From contig NC_056035.1 in the NCBI RefSeq assembly GCF_004379255.2, positions 16,637,902 to 16,701,901 on the forward strand: DNA of 64,000 bases, in the 5' to 3' direction. Made by a program: the position numbers and the translations under genes. Each line of letters begins with the position of its first letter. Within the stretch, counting starts at the first letter, position 1. Below the pieces are notes generated by a model that was given only the letters and a program-made list of their open reading frames with translations, was not told where the DNA came from and ran no database searches. Shown here in pieces: positions 23,104 to 34,797 of the stretch. This DNA comes from Salvia splendens (lineage: Eukaryota > Streptophyta > Magnoliopsida > Lamiales > Lamiaceae).

Positions 23104-25441
23104 CTACTTATACGACGATGGAGCATATTTCGACGGTTCAATGCCCTTATTCTTCCTCGTAGACAACCTCTTGTACACTTTGCTCATGAGCTTCCCAACC
23201 CCGCCACGTGATGAACCCTCCGCAGCTGGTCGAGGTTGGGTAGGAATCCTATGAACAACGTCTTCGTCCTCATTTTCCTCCTCTATGTTGTCATTTTCTT
23301 CTTCTCCTTCATCATCATCCTTTTCTTCAGCTTGTACAGGCGGCACGATCTGATAATTCTGGAAGAATGAATCGACCGACACTCGGGCCCCACTCCATTG
23401 CGGCACGTCTTGGCTTTGTGAATATGGGCGACGATTCCAATCGGGCTCAGGCTGGCTTGGAGAATACAGGGGACGGTCCCACTGCGACTGAGACTCATGA
23501 ACCGGGTATAAAGACCACTGGGGTGGGTCATGCTCTTGATTCTGGGGCTCTGGTGCTACATAATCGGGATGCGGCTGCGACATCCTAAACTGCTTTGTGT
23601 AGCCGTGTCCCCCAGTCCGAACACCAGGCACTCCACGACGCCGTGGAACTACTTCTGGTTGATAAGGCATGACCATATCCTGATGTTGAGAAGCGGGGTA
23701 CTCCATGACATCAGCGTTGTTCGTAGATTCGAGGACATTCCTAACAATTTCTCGAATCTGGCGTACTCGTGGGTCCATTTCGTCTTCCGTAGTTAAATGG
23801 AAAACCTGCTGAAAACCCTCAACCTAGACAAAAAAATGATACAAATATCAATACGAAACAATCTATATCACATGAAAGCATATAGTTTAATATAACAAAC
23901 TTACAAATAGTCTCATCGAAGTAGCCGACTCGTTCATCCCAGCAGTGGACCGTGCCCCAGGCTGAGTCAGGTACGTCACAGTAATCCTGTTATACCACGC
24001 CATATACCCCGGGCTCATAGGAATATTCATGGACATCGATGCGGCGTCTTCGGCAGCCTGGAACCTTTCGTACCTCAGGTCCCACTCCCCAATGTAGAAC
24101 TGATGCGTGTTTGCCCAGTTGTTGCCCTTCTTACCACACCGATAATTTTTGTCCAAATGATCGGCGTTCATTAGCATCCTGTCTACATACTGAGGTATAT
24201 CCTGATACCGATTGGACTGTCGCAGCACTCGTCCAGGCTCATGTGCCTCGACATAGCCCCAACATACCAAGTAGGTTTCGCACAAAGAGCATCCATTCAC
24301 ATTATTGCAGTAGTCAGACAGTATGCAATGTGCGTATGGCGTCCAGATAAACTACAAAACAGCAATGCAAATGCCAAATTAATTCCATAATAAGTTCATA
24401 AATGAAGTCTAAACCGAAATAATATTCACCTGGCCAGGTCTAATCAGAGATATTTGGTCACGGTAATGCTTAACCGAGTGTCTAGGAGCATTTCCTATCT
24501 GCGTTGTTCCTTTCCACCTACACATAAAATTGATGTAAGAAAATTACCCAATATGCATAAATAAATAAATACTTAGATATATACCTAGCGCCACATGGTG
24601 TATATGGCTCGTGCACAACTGATCCTATGAACGAAGGCCTCAATGTGGGCATTCTTTCCCACGCCCATAGCTGCAGAAGGATCATAGGCCCGCCCAATTC
24701 TTTCCTCTTATCCATGGAAGCCTCGCACAGATAATGATAAAGGTAGGCCAATGCCGCACTTCCCCAACTAATAGTCTTCACCTCTTCCGGATCCCCAAGC
24801 GCATTCAACCACATAAATGGAACCTTACACCCCGTGGTGTCTGGTAGAATGAGACCTCCTAATAAAATTAGGGCATGGATACGTGCCCTTTGGATGTATA
24901 CGTACGTAGGTAGGTCATCACCTAGAGGCATCCTTGTTTGGTTGATCAGCGCGGTCTTCAGCAAACCGCCTTGCTTTGTCTCTATGGAAGTATCTGGTAT
25001 CCATCCCAACAGATCGCGGCACTTGCTGGTCCAATCTGGAAAGTTGACATGATAGGCACGCCCTGTGAAAACGCGACCCTCCGCCCTCAAGCCCCAAAAG
25101 GCTTGCACATCTTCCAAGGTGATCGTCGCCTCACCGATCGGTAGATGGAAAGTGTGCGTCTCCGGCCTCCAACGCTCAATCAAAGACGTGATCAGCTCAT
25201 TGTCGACCTTCATGGGCCTCCCACAATCCATCACGCCTTTGAAACTAAAGGCGTCAAGCCAATATCTAACATTCTCATGAATGTCGATGTCCCAAGTCTT
25301 ACTTTCTATCCTTCGGACTTTAAATACTTGTGTTGTGCCCTCTTTCATGAGTTTATTTGAAATATGATGTTTCTGCATATTTAGCACGGACGGGTCTTCG
25401 GGTCTATATAATAATTGTCCGCTAGAACTTGAAGTCTCCAT
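23104..25441 (-). CDS. Plant mobile domain (PMD) protein, 703 residues, 4 exons
   Basis: Exons (minus strand): 25441-24585, 24517-24430, 24351-23905, 23823-23104; all junctions are GT-AG and keep frame. The N-terminal part has the PMD signature: RPEDPSVLNMQKHHIS, RYWLDAFSFKG, ITSLIERWRPETHTFHLPIG, EATITLEDVQAFWGLRAEG, DDLPTYVYIQRARIHALILL and LQLWAWERMPTLRP. The middle continues with FIWTPYAHCILSDYC and WGYVEAHEPGRVLRQ. The C-terminal third is Pro/Gln/Ser-rich, then acidic (EEKDDDEGEEEND), then basic (KVYKRLSTRKNK). PMD proteins are often mis-named protein phosphatase 7 long form homologs. Cellular members (MAIN, MAIL1) act in transposon silencing and genome stability, and many copies travel inside transposons. 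This copy is uninterrupted and its promoter would lie in the right TIR. Biochemical function is unknown. Confidence 0.85.
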
Positions 25442-26003
25442 CTAATCTAAGTACATATTCACAAAACAACAATTACAAACTCACAATTGCAATACAAATA
25501 ACATATACATTCAAATTCATCGGCAAAAATAACAAAACATCATAAACCAAATGATTCACTCCAATTCAACACAATTCATGATTTATAATGCCTAATTTAT
25601 ATATAACTACTAAATTAGAAGGTTAAATTAAAAGATACATTTCAACTCATACTCTATTCTCCAATTACAACCAAAATCACAACACCAAGCATCTCAAACA
25701 TATCATAAACTATACAATAGCATGAATTTAACCAATAATATCCATTACCATTAACAAAACAACAAAATATCGGCTAAAAATTAAGCAATTTGTTGTAAAC
25801 CCTAATTTACAAAATTGAGAGAAATCTAAACAAAATATGCACATTAACAATAAATAAGGGAGGAATGTTGAAAGATTGAAGGAAACTTACCGAAATACGA
25901 GGGGAAATCGTCGGATTCGCCGGAATTGCCAATGAAAAATCGCCTAATTCGTCTTTCTCTCTTTCTGTCGCGCCTGAATGAGGCTACTGCCTCTGCCTCG
26001 TCT

Positions 26004-26214
26004 AAGACGCATGAGCATCATGCGTCGTCTATTAAAATTTTAAAAAAATAAAAGACGCATGAGGGAAATGCGTCTCTACCTAAGAAGCATGACCCTCATG
26101 CGTCGTTAAAAAAAAGAAAAAAAAGAGACACGCATGACCCCCATGCGTCTTTATGAAAGACGCATAATCGTCATGCGTCTCATTAAAAGGAGAAGCATGA
26201 GGGTCATACGTCTC
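26004..26214. repeat. Array of six imperfect palindromes in the right TIR
   Basis: Six units related to AGACGCATGA-N-TCATGCGTCT lie in 211 bp, for example agacgcatgagcatcatgcg at 26005. The order and spacers mirror the left array, as expected of an inverted repeat, but several arms carry single mismatches (agaagcatga, catacgtct). Confidence 0.9.
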
Positions 26215-26299
26215 TCCCAAACCCGGAACAAAAAAAAATTCAGTACAAACACGGAATCTAAGTTCTATTCTAGAAAAAAAAGAAAAACCCCCTCAAAAG

Positions 26300-26584
26300 T
26301 TCAGCAATCTGAATGGCTAAGAGTGTCTGGAGATGGCCAAGCTTACGTTCCGGCGGAAGAAGAAGTCCTTACAGCCCACGCTACAAGCAAAGCGTCCGCC
26401 AAGAAGAAGCCGGTTGGCTCTCGCCTCTGGATGCGGATGGATCGCCTTGCCCACTCCGAACTCATCGACTGCGATAAGACCGTCATCATCAAGCGCGTCT
26501 CCATTCCCGCTAGGGATTTGAGGATTCTCGGCCCTATTTTCTCTCATTCCTCCAGCATTCTTGGTATATACACTAGTACTTTTC
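26300..26584 (+). repeat. Direct duplication, copy 2 (MRS2 exon 1 with 34 bp deletion)
   Basis: Second copy of the block at 22070-22392. It lacks 34 bp after cccacgct (a Pro-rich coding stretch in copy 1), which shifts the frame of the MAKLTF start at 26333. The donor cttg|gtatat and the following intron continue into the rest of MRS2, so copy 2 is the one physically continuous with the downstream exons. Confidence 0.9.
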
Positions 26585-28789
26585 CCCTATTTTGGCCTTT
26601 TCAGTTTGTTTCATGCTGCTGCCGTTCTCTCTCCGTATATCTGTAGATTTTGTTGTTTATAACTTTATACCGGTGAAACTGATGACGTGAACTCAGCGTC
26701 ATCTTTGTATTCAATTGATTTCTATCTGCTGGTTATGGGTAGTAATTTCTGCTAATAGATTCTATACTGCGTAATATTTGCATTATTGGACTTGGAAAGA
26801 CCAACTGAAGTAGTACTAGTATTTTATTGGAGATAATCAAGTGGTCGACTTCGTGTCTATTCAAAATTAGAGTAATCGTCGAGGCCTTATTTCGGCTTTG
26901 TATTTATTCTGTACCGCTAAAGTTATAGTTTCAGTAACTTCTTTTTATTTGGTTATGTGGAACTTTGTATGTTAACTTACTGTGTATTTGTCAGCTACGG
27001 AAAAAGCCATGATTGTCAATTTGGAATTTATAAGAGCAATAGTTACAGCGGAAGAAGTGTTGTTGCTTGATCCTCTTCAACAGGAGGTTCTGCCCTTCGT
27101 GGATCAGCTGAGACAGAAGTTGCCTCAGAAAGTCTCTCAGTCAAGATAAGGAAATGCAATCTGCCACTGCTGGAGACTGGTTAACTGCTCCAGAGACTAC
27201 TGATGGCTTGCAAGAGGAACTTCCTTTTGAGTTCCAGGTCCTAGAAATAGCATTAGAGGTTGTATGCACATATTTAGACTCCAGTGTTGCTGAACTTGAG
27301 AGGGATGCTTACCCTGCTTTAGATGAACTGGCCATAAGTGTTAGCACCAAGAACCTGGAGCGTGTACGGAGTTTGAAAAGTAATCTCACTCGTTTGCTTG
27401 CACGGGTACAAAAGGTAAAATTCTTTACTGTGTTGCCTGACCTTTCACTTTCTATCTCAACTGTACAATGGGTTATTAGGTGTTGTGTTTTATCATCATC
27501 AGAGTCCAGTGTTGAGCGACCATTATGTGGCAATTGTGTAGCTTCTCCTTTCACTGTTTGCATTTACAGTACTGATTCCACGTTGGATGAGATCAAATGT
27601 CATCTATTCCAAAACACCATCAGTTTGTACATTAGGCTTTAGTGTTTTTTCAATCATTTTTCTTGTTCATGGTTCTTCTTGATCACCGTGTTAATGATTG
27701 GTCATTTCCTAAATTAAAAGAATGGTAAAAAAGTTGTCATGCCTTTCAGACATTAAAAGGAGGGTAAAGGATCATCAAGGTTCTCTTTCTTGTTTTATAT
27801 TGGAATTGGAAGTGCATGACATGCAAGTATGGCTATTGGCTGTTAAGGAGTGTTAGTATTTGTTAGACAGGCCTACTAATAGGACCTTTGAAACTAGCCA
27901 AGGGCTCCCTTTGAAAAGCCTGACTCATTGTTCTGGAATCTCTGAAATCAATATTATAACTTATTCCTAGTTCTGTGATGTATAGTACCGTAAGTTTGAA
28001 TTAGTTAGTTGCCACTGACCTCATCCTTCAGCTGGAACCGCATTCTGGATCTAGTTCCATCTATTCCTCCCCTCTTTTAGATAATGTTGGAAGTAAAGAT
28101 TCTTTTATACCATCTTATTTTTGGATTATCTCATTGTGCATACTTGAATTAGTTTTAAAAAGTGCTTGTTCTGCATGCTGAATATGCTTACTTTGCAGTA
28201 GTTGGTTCGATTTTAGTTATTTTATGTCAGTAATAACAACTAAATTTACTTTTAAGATTATGTAAGGTTTGAGATTAAAAGTGTAAAGGTAGACTCCAAA
28301 GCATGTAAAACTCCAAGAAGCTGGATTACTAATGTGTGGCTATTCATGACAGGAGTACGAGCTGATTAGTCACACTTAACTTGCTATTATGTCTTAAAAT
28401 GCTAATATTGATAGATTTTGTCTTAAATAAGAGACATTTATTTCCTCTCATATTATATTCAACACATGGCATGATGGTAGGTGAGAGATGAAGTCGAACA
28501 TCTTTTAGACGACAATGAAGATATGGCTCAACTATACCTAACTCGGAAGTGGATACAGAATCACCAAGCTGAATCCTTTGATCCTGCATCCAACAGCATT
28601 GTTCCTGGTGCTCCTCATCTCCGTCAGCTCAACTCTGCCAGAAGTGGTAGTCTTGTGAGCAATTATCTGAATGACCATGATGTAGAGGACCTAGAAATGT
28701 TGCTAGAGGCCTACTTCATGCAATTGGATGGCACACGTAATAAAATTCTATCTGTGAGTAGTTTTCTTCTTTCTGGCATACTTTGTATT

Positions 28790-29240
28790 TTTTGATACCC
28801 TACCTGAAAAACCGGGTACCCGATCCCGAAACTTGGCTCAACTATATACCCGACACCTGTCCTGAAACCTATTCTGGGTACCCGATGTGGCCGGTCCTGA
28901 TCAATCGGGTACCCGAAATACCCGAGCAAGTATTGAACAAGTAATGCAAACATCTCCACAGTCAGTGAGTGACCTAATCTTGTTCAGAATGAGGAAATAT
29001 TGTAGTCTAACACAAACATGATGTAAGGAATTATAGGTAGGAGTTAGGAAACATAAACAGAAAGTCTAAATTGGGACCAAATCTCATCCGACATTTCATT
29101 GAGCAGAAAACAATGTTACCACTTGGCACTTGCCTGATACCCGAAAAATTAAAATCTTTCCTACCTAAACCCGAACCCAAAACCCACCGTATTTGGTAGA
29201 AGTATCTGATAATACCCGAAATCCGATTGGACACCCCTAT
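28790..29240. repeat. GGGTACCCGA-rich repeat in an MRS2 intron
   Basis: Repeated motifs gggtacccga, cccgaaa and aacccg occur in both orientations and the right end reads ggacacccctatc, similar to the hAT-type end CACCCCTA at 5655-5662. Probably a decayed miniature element of a related family; the left end is unclear. No coding capacity. Confidence 0.5.
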
Positions 29241-29871
29241 CTTTTAGTATAGCTTGTACTTGATATGGCAAAATGTTGCCTACGATTGTTCACTCTGGTG
29301 CTGATCTGTTCAAGCAAATAGTTTAAAACATCCGAATGGCTGAAGCTCGAATCTCAATTTAAGAGCAAATTATCTGATGTTTTTCCTTAGCAACTGTATA
29401 GCTGGGATAGTCTCTGATACTGTGTATGTTATAAACCTGCAGGTACGAGAATACATCGATGACACAGAATCTTATGTGAATTTACAACTTGACAATCAAA
29501 GAAACGAACTCATTCAGCTGCAGTTGGTATTGGAATGAATAATCCATGCACGATGTACAACACCGAGGGGATATTGGGTGAAGTCGTTGGGCTTATGACA
29601 GCTGTGTGTGTGTTCCTATTTTTTCTTCTTCTGGGATACGCCCGATGGAAGAAACTCATTGGATCATAACTGGAAGACTAAATACAAATGGTATTCATCA
29701 ATTTATTTCTACGTCCTTCGATTTCTTCTTCACTTGTTATATAGGAGTAGTTAGGAGCAATTATACGTGTAAATGTTTCACCCATTGTTTTTAGGGTGTT
29801 TTTATTGCGACCAAATCCTCGGTTTTCCCCCATTTCTTTTTATATTATCAATTTACATTATCAAAAAATAA

Positions 29872-30051
29872 TACTCTATCTTTTTTGGTTTGTCCCAACA
29901 AAGATGACTTAATATTATTAACATTGAAAACACACTTATTTTTATTTTATTCTCTATTTACTTTACTTTGTCCATGTAACAAACAAAACAAAGCTATATA
30001 AAATTCCGTGTTGTCCAATGAAGGGTAATCTTCCTTGGGACAGAAGGAATA
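29872..30051. mobile_element. Stowaway-type MITE, diverged
   Basis: Left end tactctatcttttttggttt and right end gggacagaaggaata are weak inverted repeats of the Stowaway class. The interior contains the typical gtcccaacaaagatgactt / gggtaatcttccttgggac pairing. About 180 bp, noncoding. Confidence 0.6.
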
Positions 30052-30965
30052 TTGAACGGTGAGTTTCAACTTTAAAATGAGATGTACTCTAATGAGTGCA
30101 AATGTGTGAAACCAGGATTATTTGTGGTATGGTGCATGTATCAAAAATTTGGTATAAGTAAAATCCATATAATGCTTATTGAAATTTTTGATCCACCGTA
30201 ATGGTGTAATCTGGTAACTTAATTTTTTTTTGCATAATAAAATGTGTATATCATTTGTGTTGCCATTAATTTTTTAACTACGTCTTGTGCAAAATATGAA
30301 CTAATGATAGAAAATTTTTATATTAATCTGAAATAGTGATGATTTCTTTTGTATGAACATTGACAAATGTTGAAGCTTTTTGTATTTTACACAGGGGTAG
30401 TTTGGCTTGCCCACAATCTCGGTGTATTAATTTGTGCTTTGTTTATAACTTATGTTATGACTTATGACGTGCTTTGTAGTATATAACTTACATCGTAGTC
30501 AACTTGCATTAGCATGGATTTTTCTCACTGCTTTTTCAAATGTCACGTGAAGGGCTAATGTAGTACAGTAATTTTTAAGTCACAATAACCAATACCGATT
30601 GGCAAGAAATATAAAAACTGTGTTAATTTATAGTAGTAATATGAGTAATATCATAACAAGTGCTTGTAGAGGATGGGGCGACCGTACCTCTCCGGCAGTT
30701 ATATGGAACCGCATGAGAATTTTCCATTGTTGCCCCCTCCTTTCTCTGTTAGCTTTCGATAAATTTCATTTCGCCTTCTTCATTTTAAGATTCTTGATCT
30801 TAACCAGACATCCCTTATTCGTACAGCCGTACAGATCTCTATGAAAATCATACATAGCCATCTTAGAATACTAGAACATTTATGAAATATGCAATCAATT
30901 TATGTTTATAGTGTTATTGTATTTGGACATCTGTTTTATAAAGTCGTAAAGAGATACGTAAATAA

Positions 30966-31202
30966 TACTTCCTTGGTTTTTTAAAAATAGAAATTTTTCA
31001 TTTTTTGTCCGTTTCTTAAAAGTAAAAACTTAGGATTTTAATAAATAGACCCCACATTCCACTATATTAATTCCATTATTTTTTTCTCTTCATATTTCTT
31101 ACTTTACACATTTTTTCACTTCCTTTCTCTCATTTGACCAATTTTATAGTATTAAAATTGTAATGTTTCCAAAATTCTTATTTTTAAGAAATGGAGGGAG
31201 TA
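30966..31202. mobile_element. Stowaway-type MITE, diverged
   Basis: Left end tacttccttggttttttaaa and right end aagaaatggagggagta pair imperfectly. About 237 bp, noncoding, AT-rich. Confidence 0.65.
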
Positions 31203-31789
31203 AACAAAAATACTATAAAACATAAATTTAATACAATATTAAAATAAAATAGTAAACAAAAATATAAAAGAGTATGTATAATGCAAGCAATTGGTGCATT
31301 TCCTTCTTTTATCGGTGCGTTTAATGCATAACAATTGGTGCTGTGATTTTCTCTACGGCAGGGGATCTCCTTCCATGTAATCGCGCGTCGCGATAAGGGA
31401 TACAAATTGGCATATATGCATAAGTGATACAAATTGGCATATATGCATCTAATAATCAAATAAAGAAATCTAAAAATATTTATATCAAAACAATAAAAGG
31501 GTCTAGGGTCCAGATGTTCATATTATTATTCTCTAAATTCTAAACTCACATATTTCAAATAAATACACCGTTAGAATTCAGGATTAAGTCCAGTACTTTT
31601 TTTTAGATTTGTACTATATCGAATTGCAAAAAATAAAAAATTTAGACACTACTGAAATTAATTAATACTCCTTATAATTACAAAAATGGCTGATGCTTGA
31701 ATTTTGGGGTCTTGGGGGAATTTTCATGAAAGTATAAGGGGCTAAACGAAATATTCTCGTATTCCATTTCCACCAAGGCGTCAACCCTC

Positions 31790-31960
31790 TGCAAGTACTG
31801 TAGAGAGAGAAATTTACAGCAAGGAGCCAAAAACCATCTCAGAGAGGTCTTCCGGTGAACTAGAAACCCTAGGATTAGTTAATTTTGTTTGTCGATTGTT
31901 ATCAATTTTCCTTGATTGTATCTTACATTATCAAGATCTTACTTCGTAATTATCCAAGGT
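31790..31960 (+). other. Probable noncoding first exon of the bZIP gene
   Basis: Sequence from about 31790 (tgcaagtactgtagagagag) to tatccaag|gtaagc near 31960 looks like a spliced leader exon. The coding exon follows acceptor ttgttacag at 34779, so the leader intron would be about 2.8 kb and contains two Stowaway-type elements. The start site is inferred. Confidence 0.4.
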
Positions 31961-33007
31961 AAGCATTCATTCAACCCCAATCTACTATCAATTAATTAGT
32001 GATTTTTATCACGCTCTGAGTTTGATTTTATGTTGTTTTGTTTTCTATGTCTGGTCTAATGCTGATTTCAGCTCGTGAGGCTTCTAAACAATGTGGCTCA
32101 AGAAAATTTGAAAACTAATTTTATGTGTTCTACTGGAATTATTGGGACTGATTATAAAAGGATTAGCGTAGGGGCTTAATCAAGTTTATAAAGTTTTCAT
32201 TACTGTTACTGCAAAAATATGTTCTGGATACTTCAAAAACAGAGGCTCTTCATTTAGTTAGATATTGTCGAATTGACATCATTGTAGCATTGCTTGTACT
32301 GGGAATCGTGCTGATATTCTTCTATAACTCTTTTAGCTTCCCAGCTACCTGGAGCAGTTATTAGCAGAAAAATTTGGACGATAATGTTTTCTAAGTTAGA
32401 ATTTTTTATGTAATTTTGCAAGTTTGCGAATTGGTAGTTGAGTAGTTTTGAATCACATTCTCGAGTTAGTTTTGGGAGTAGAAAAAGGAGGCTAAAACTT
32501 TTAAACTTAGATGTATGATTTGGTATCAGTACTAATTTTGTCTATCTGAAAATGGTGTTATTTTAATATTAGAACTCCCAACTGCTGTAATGGGATTGAT
32601 CATTGCTATTAGTCGCATAGCATTAAAAATAAATTTATGTCATGGATAATTTGTTTCATCTATGTTTTGATTTCGGGCATTGGAGATGGAGGCAACTTGG
32701 GAAACTATACTAAAACATAATTATGATTAAATTATTATTTTTTCTAGAGATATTGATGAGCAGTAACCGAAAAGATAGGTAGATAGGTTATTATAGTTAG
32801 CTCCTCTAGTTTAACTTCTTTTGGTAATTTATCATAAGGAACATGGTATAGAGAAGGGTCTCCCAGTTTGGGTTGAGCGAAGTTTTCTTTCTGACCTTTG
32901 TGATTCAAAGTGATGAATGCCCCACCCCCCAAGCTTCCTAGTTGGATGGATATCTATGATTGATTGTACAATTTCATATTTGGAACATTTACTGTATTCT
33001 TTGATAC

Positions 33008-33162
33008 TACTTCCTCTTTCCACTATTAGGAGTCCCGATTTGCCATTTCGGTTAGTCCGCGATTAGGAGTTCGGGTTCACTTTTACTATAAATAAATAGT
33101 AGTAATAAGTTTAAAGCCGTGACGAACTCAACCGGGACTCCTAATCGCCGACGGAGGAAGTA
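33008..33162. mobile_element. Stowaway-type MITE
   Basis: Left end tacttcctctttccactatt with aggagtcccgatt, right end gggactcctaatcgccgacg then gaggaagta. About 155 bp, noncoding, within the bZIP leader intron. Confidence 0.75.
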
Positions 33163-33905
33163 TTATTGATATATATTTTTCATTCTTGCGTGTAAAAGTT
33201 GAATTTATGTTCCAAGTAAATTGCATTAATTTTTTCCGTATAAACTGTTCACATTTCTACTCTCACTCTCTCAGTATGTTTTCCAAAGCCACTTCCTCAT
33301 TAATATTCTGTCCCAATGCCAAAGAAATGTGAAAGTAGTTCTAGCTTGTTGGCTTTTCAGTTGGTTAAAAGTGTGTTAATTGGTTGCTATGCAATTGCTA
33401 CACTTTAGCTTATTTTTTTTGTTAAATTTAATATGTGAGATGGAGGATACACTTGTAGACACATCATGTGCCAGTGGGTGGAGAATCTTTATGGTTTTGT
33501 TATATTGTACTGAAGCTGTATAAAACTGGTAGGCAACAAAGATTACAAATCATGTTGAGCTGTCAAAACTGTTCGGAAAGTAGTTATTTTCATGTAAGAG
33601 TCCAGCTAACTGCAATATGGTAGAGGGTGGTAAAACAATGGCCAATAAAAGAAACCAGTCAAAGGATGGGGGGTTACCACAAAAGATGAAATCATATGAA
33701 TCAATGCAGAAGCTCATTGGAACGCAGTCCTTTTTTCTGTTGTTGTATTTTCCCCATGAGATTGCCAATATCCATATCCATAAATATTGATGGTTAGGAT
33801 TAGATCATGCAGTTTCAGTGATCTAATATGTAGATATTTCTTTTTATAGAGTTATTATTGCTTGATCTTGTTTGCAAAAAATATGAAGTAAGAACTAAAC
33901 ATAAT

Positions 33906-34112
33906 TACTCCCTCGGTCCCAAGGAAGATGACCCCTTCCTTGGGCGGCACGGGATTTTATGTAACTTTATTTTTTGTGTTAAGTGGAGAGATTTTAGTAA
34001 GAGAGATGTAATAAAGTAGAGATAAAGATGTTTACATTTTTAGTAATGGGTCATCTTAATTGGGACAAACCAAAAATGAAAGTGGGTCATCTTCAGTGGG
34101 ACGGGGGGAGTA
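33906..34112. mobile_element. Stowaway-type MITE
   Basis: Left end tactccctcggtcccaagga with agatgaccc, right end gggtcatcttcagtgggacg then gggggagta. About 207 bp, noncoding, within the bZIP leader intron. Confidence 0.85.
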
Positions 34113-34797
34113 TATTTTTAAACAGATTTTTTGAGATAATTTATATTTAGGATTTATGCATCAGGATGATAACACACGCTGGTGATAAAATGTCCTTATA
34201 AACTAACATCAGGATGAAACATCCCGCTTAGGCTGGGATGGAGAGAGTACGTTTTTGTCTAAAATTCATCCCTTATTTTGGTTTTGTGATGTGCTTTGCT
34301 GAGCTGCGACAGCTATAAATTGACCTTGTTTTCGTTTAAGTACAGTTCTATACCTCTAGCTCAAGTTAATTGATGGTATATGTCATCAGGTGTGGCTTAT
34401 GATTCTTGCTGTGCAAGATTGAGGGATGTGGGTGAGAGGGAGAGGGCTTTGGTTGGTGGGAGTGACGTTCATAATGAGAGGCTGTGATTACGAACCTCTG
34501 ATCTGTGTGGCAATTTTTCTATTTTTATTTTTTCTTTTGTGGTGGTGGATTGTGGGGGAAATTCTTTCAGTTTCTTAATATGAAATTCTTTTGTGTGTCA
34601 AGAGAGGGATGCTGTTTCTAGAAATTGATTGCTGTTTAGTCATTTCTGATTTGTTGATTCTTCTGCCTTCTATTTATCCTTAGATAAAGCAGCAGCAGTG
34701 TGTTTTGATATGGTTCCATGCTCTAATGTTCACTTCTGTAAGTATGTCCCTCATATTATATGTTAAATGTTTGTTACAGGTACTTGCCTCCTCAGCT

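Larger units (their letters stand above)
22393..26299. mobile_element. Long-TIR DNA transposon (Mutator-like) carrying a plant-mobile-domain gene
   Basis: About 3.9 kb between the duplicated MRS2 blocks. Inverted repeats run from the outer edges (left gggttttttcttttttt then tctagaataga; right the complement tctattctagaaaaaa then aaaacccc) inward through the palindrome arrays to a shared block (tttcggtaagtttccttcaa on the left, its complement at about 25880-25900 on the right). Each TIR is about 460-490 bp (22393-22880 and 25835-26299). Such long TIRs fit Mutator-like elements. There is no MuDR-type transposase; the only gene is the plant-mobile-domain gene on the minus strand. Both TIRs contain a donor-like TTTCG|GTAAGT, so each may act as an inward promoter with a spliced leader. 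No 9 bp target duplication is seen; instead about 300 bp is duplicated. Confidence 0.8.
22107..29669 (+). pseudogene. MRS2: MRS2/MGT-type (CorA family) magnesium transporter, disrupted
   Basis: Exons: 22107-22371 (intact exon 1), duplicate exon 1 at 26333-26563, 26995-27414, 28481-28753, 29443-29669. Family text is clear: [102 protein letters not shown] and [20 protein letters not shown], most like the MRS2-4/MGT6 group. Lesions: a 3.9 kb transposon and a second exon 1; a 34 bp frameshifting deletion in that second copy; a one-base-type frameshift in exon 2 near 27147 (QKVSQSR then stop, reading on in another frame as [11 protein letters not shown]); and loss of the first transmembrane segment in the last exon, after ELIQLQL, with a frameshift. 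The GMN pore signature, the second membrane segment and GYARWKKLIGS remain, out of frame, to TAA 29669. No functional channel is expected. Confidence 0.85.
29670..31789. other. Intergenic DNA between MRS2 pseudogene and bZIP gene
   Basis: No gene recognised. Two Stowaway-type elements lie here (listed separately). At 31399-31449 a 23 bp sequence gatacaaattggcatatatg plus cat occurs twice, separated by a few bases. Confidence 0.5.

Noticed and set aside
23104..25441. Annotation of the transposon gene as a serine/threonine phosphatase
   Set aside because: No phosphatase motifs (GDxHG, GDxVDRG, GNHE) are present; the protein matches the plant mobile domain, which is often mis-named this way.
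27154..27642. Separate 162-residue protein starting at 27154
   Set aside because: It is the second half of MRS2 exon 2 after the frameshift, then intron read-through past the donor at 27415; not an independent gene.
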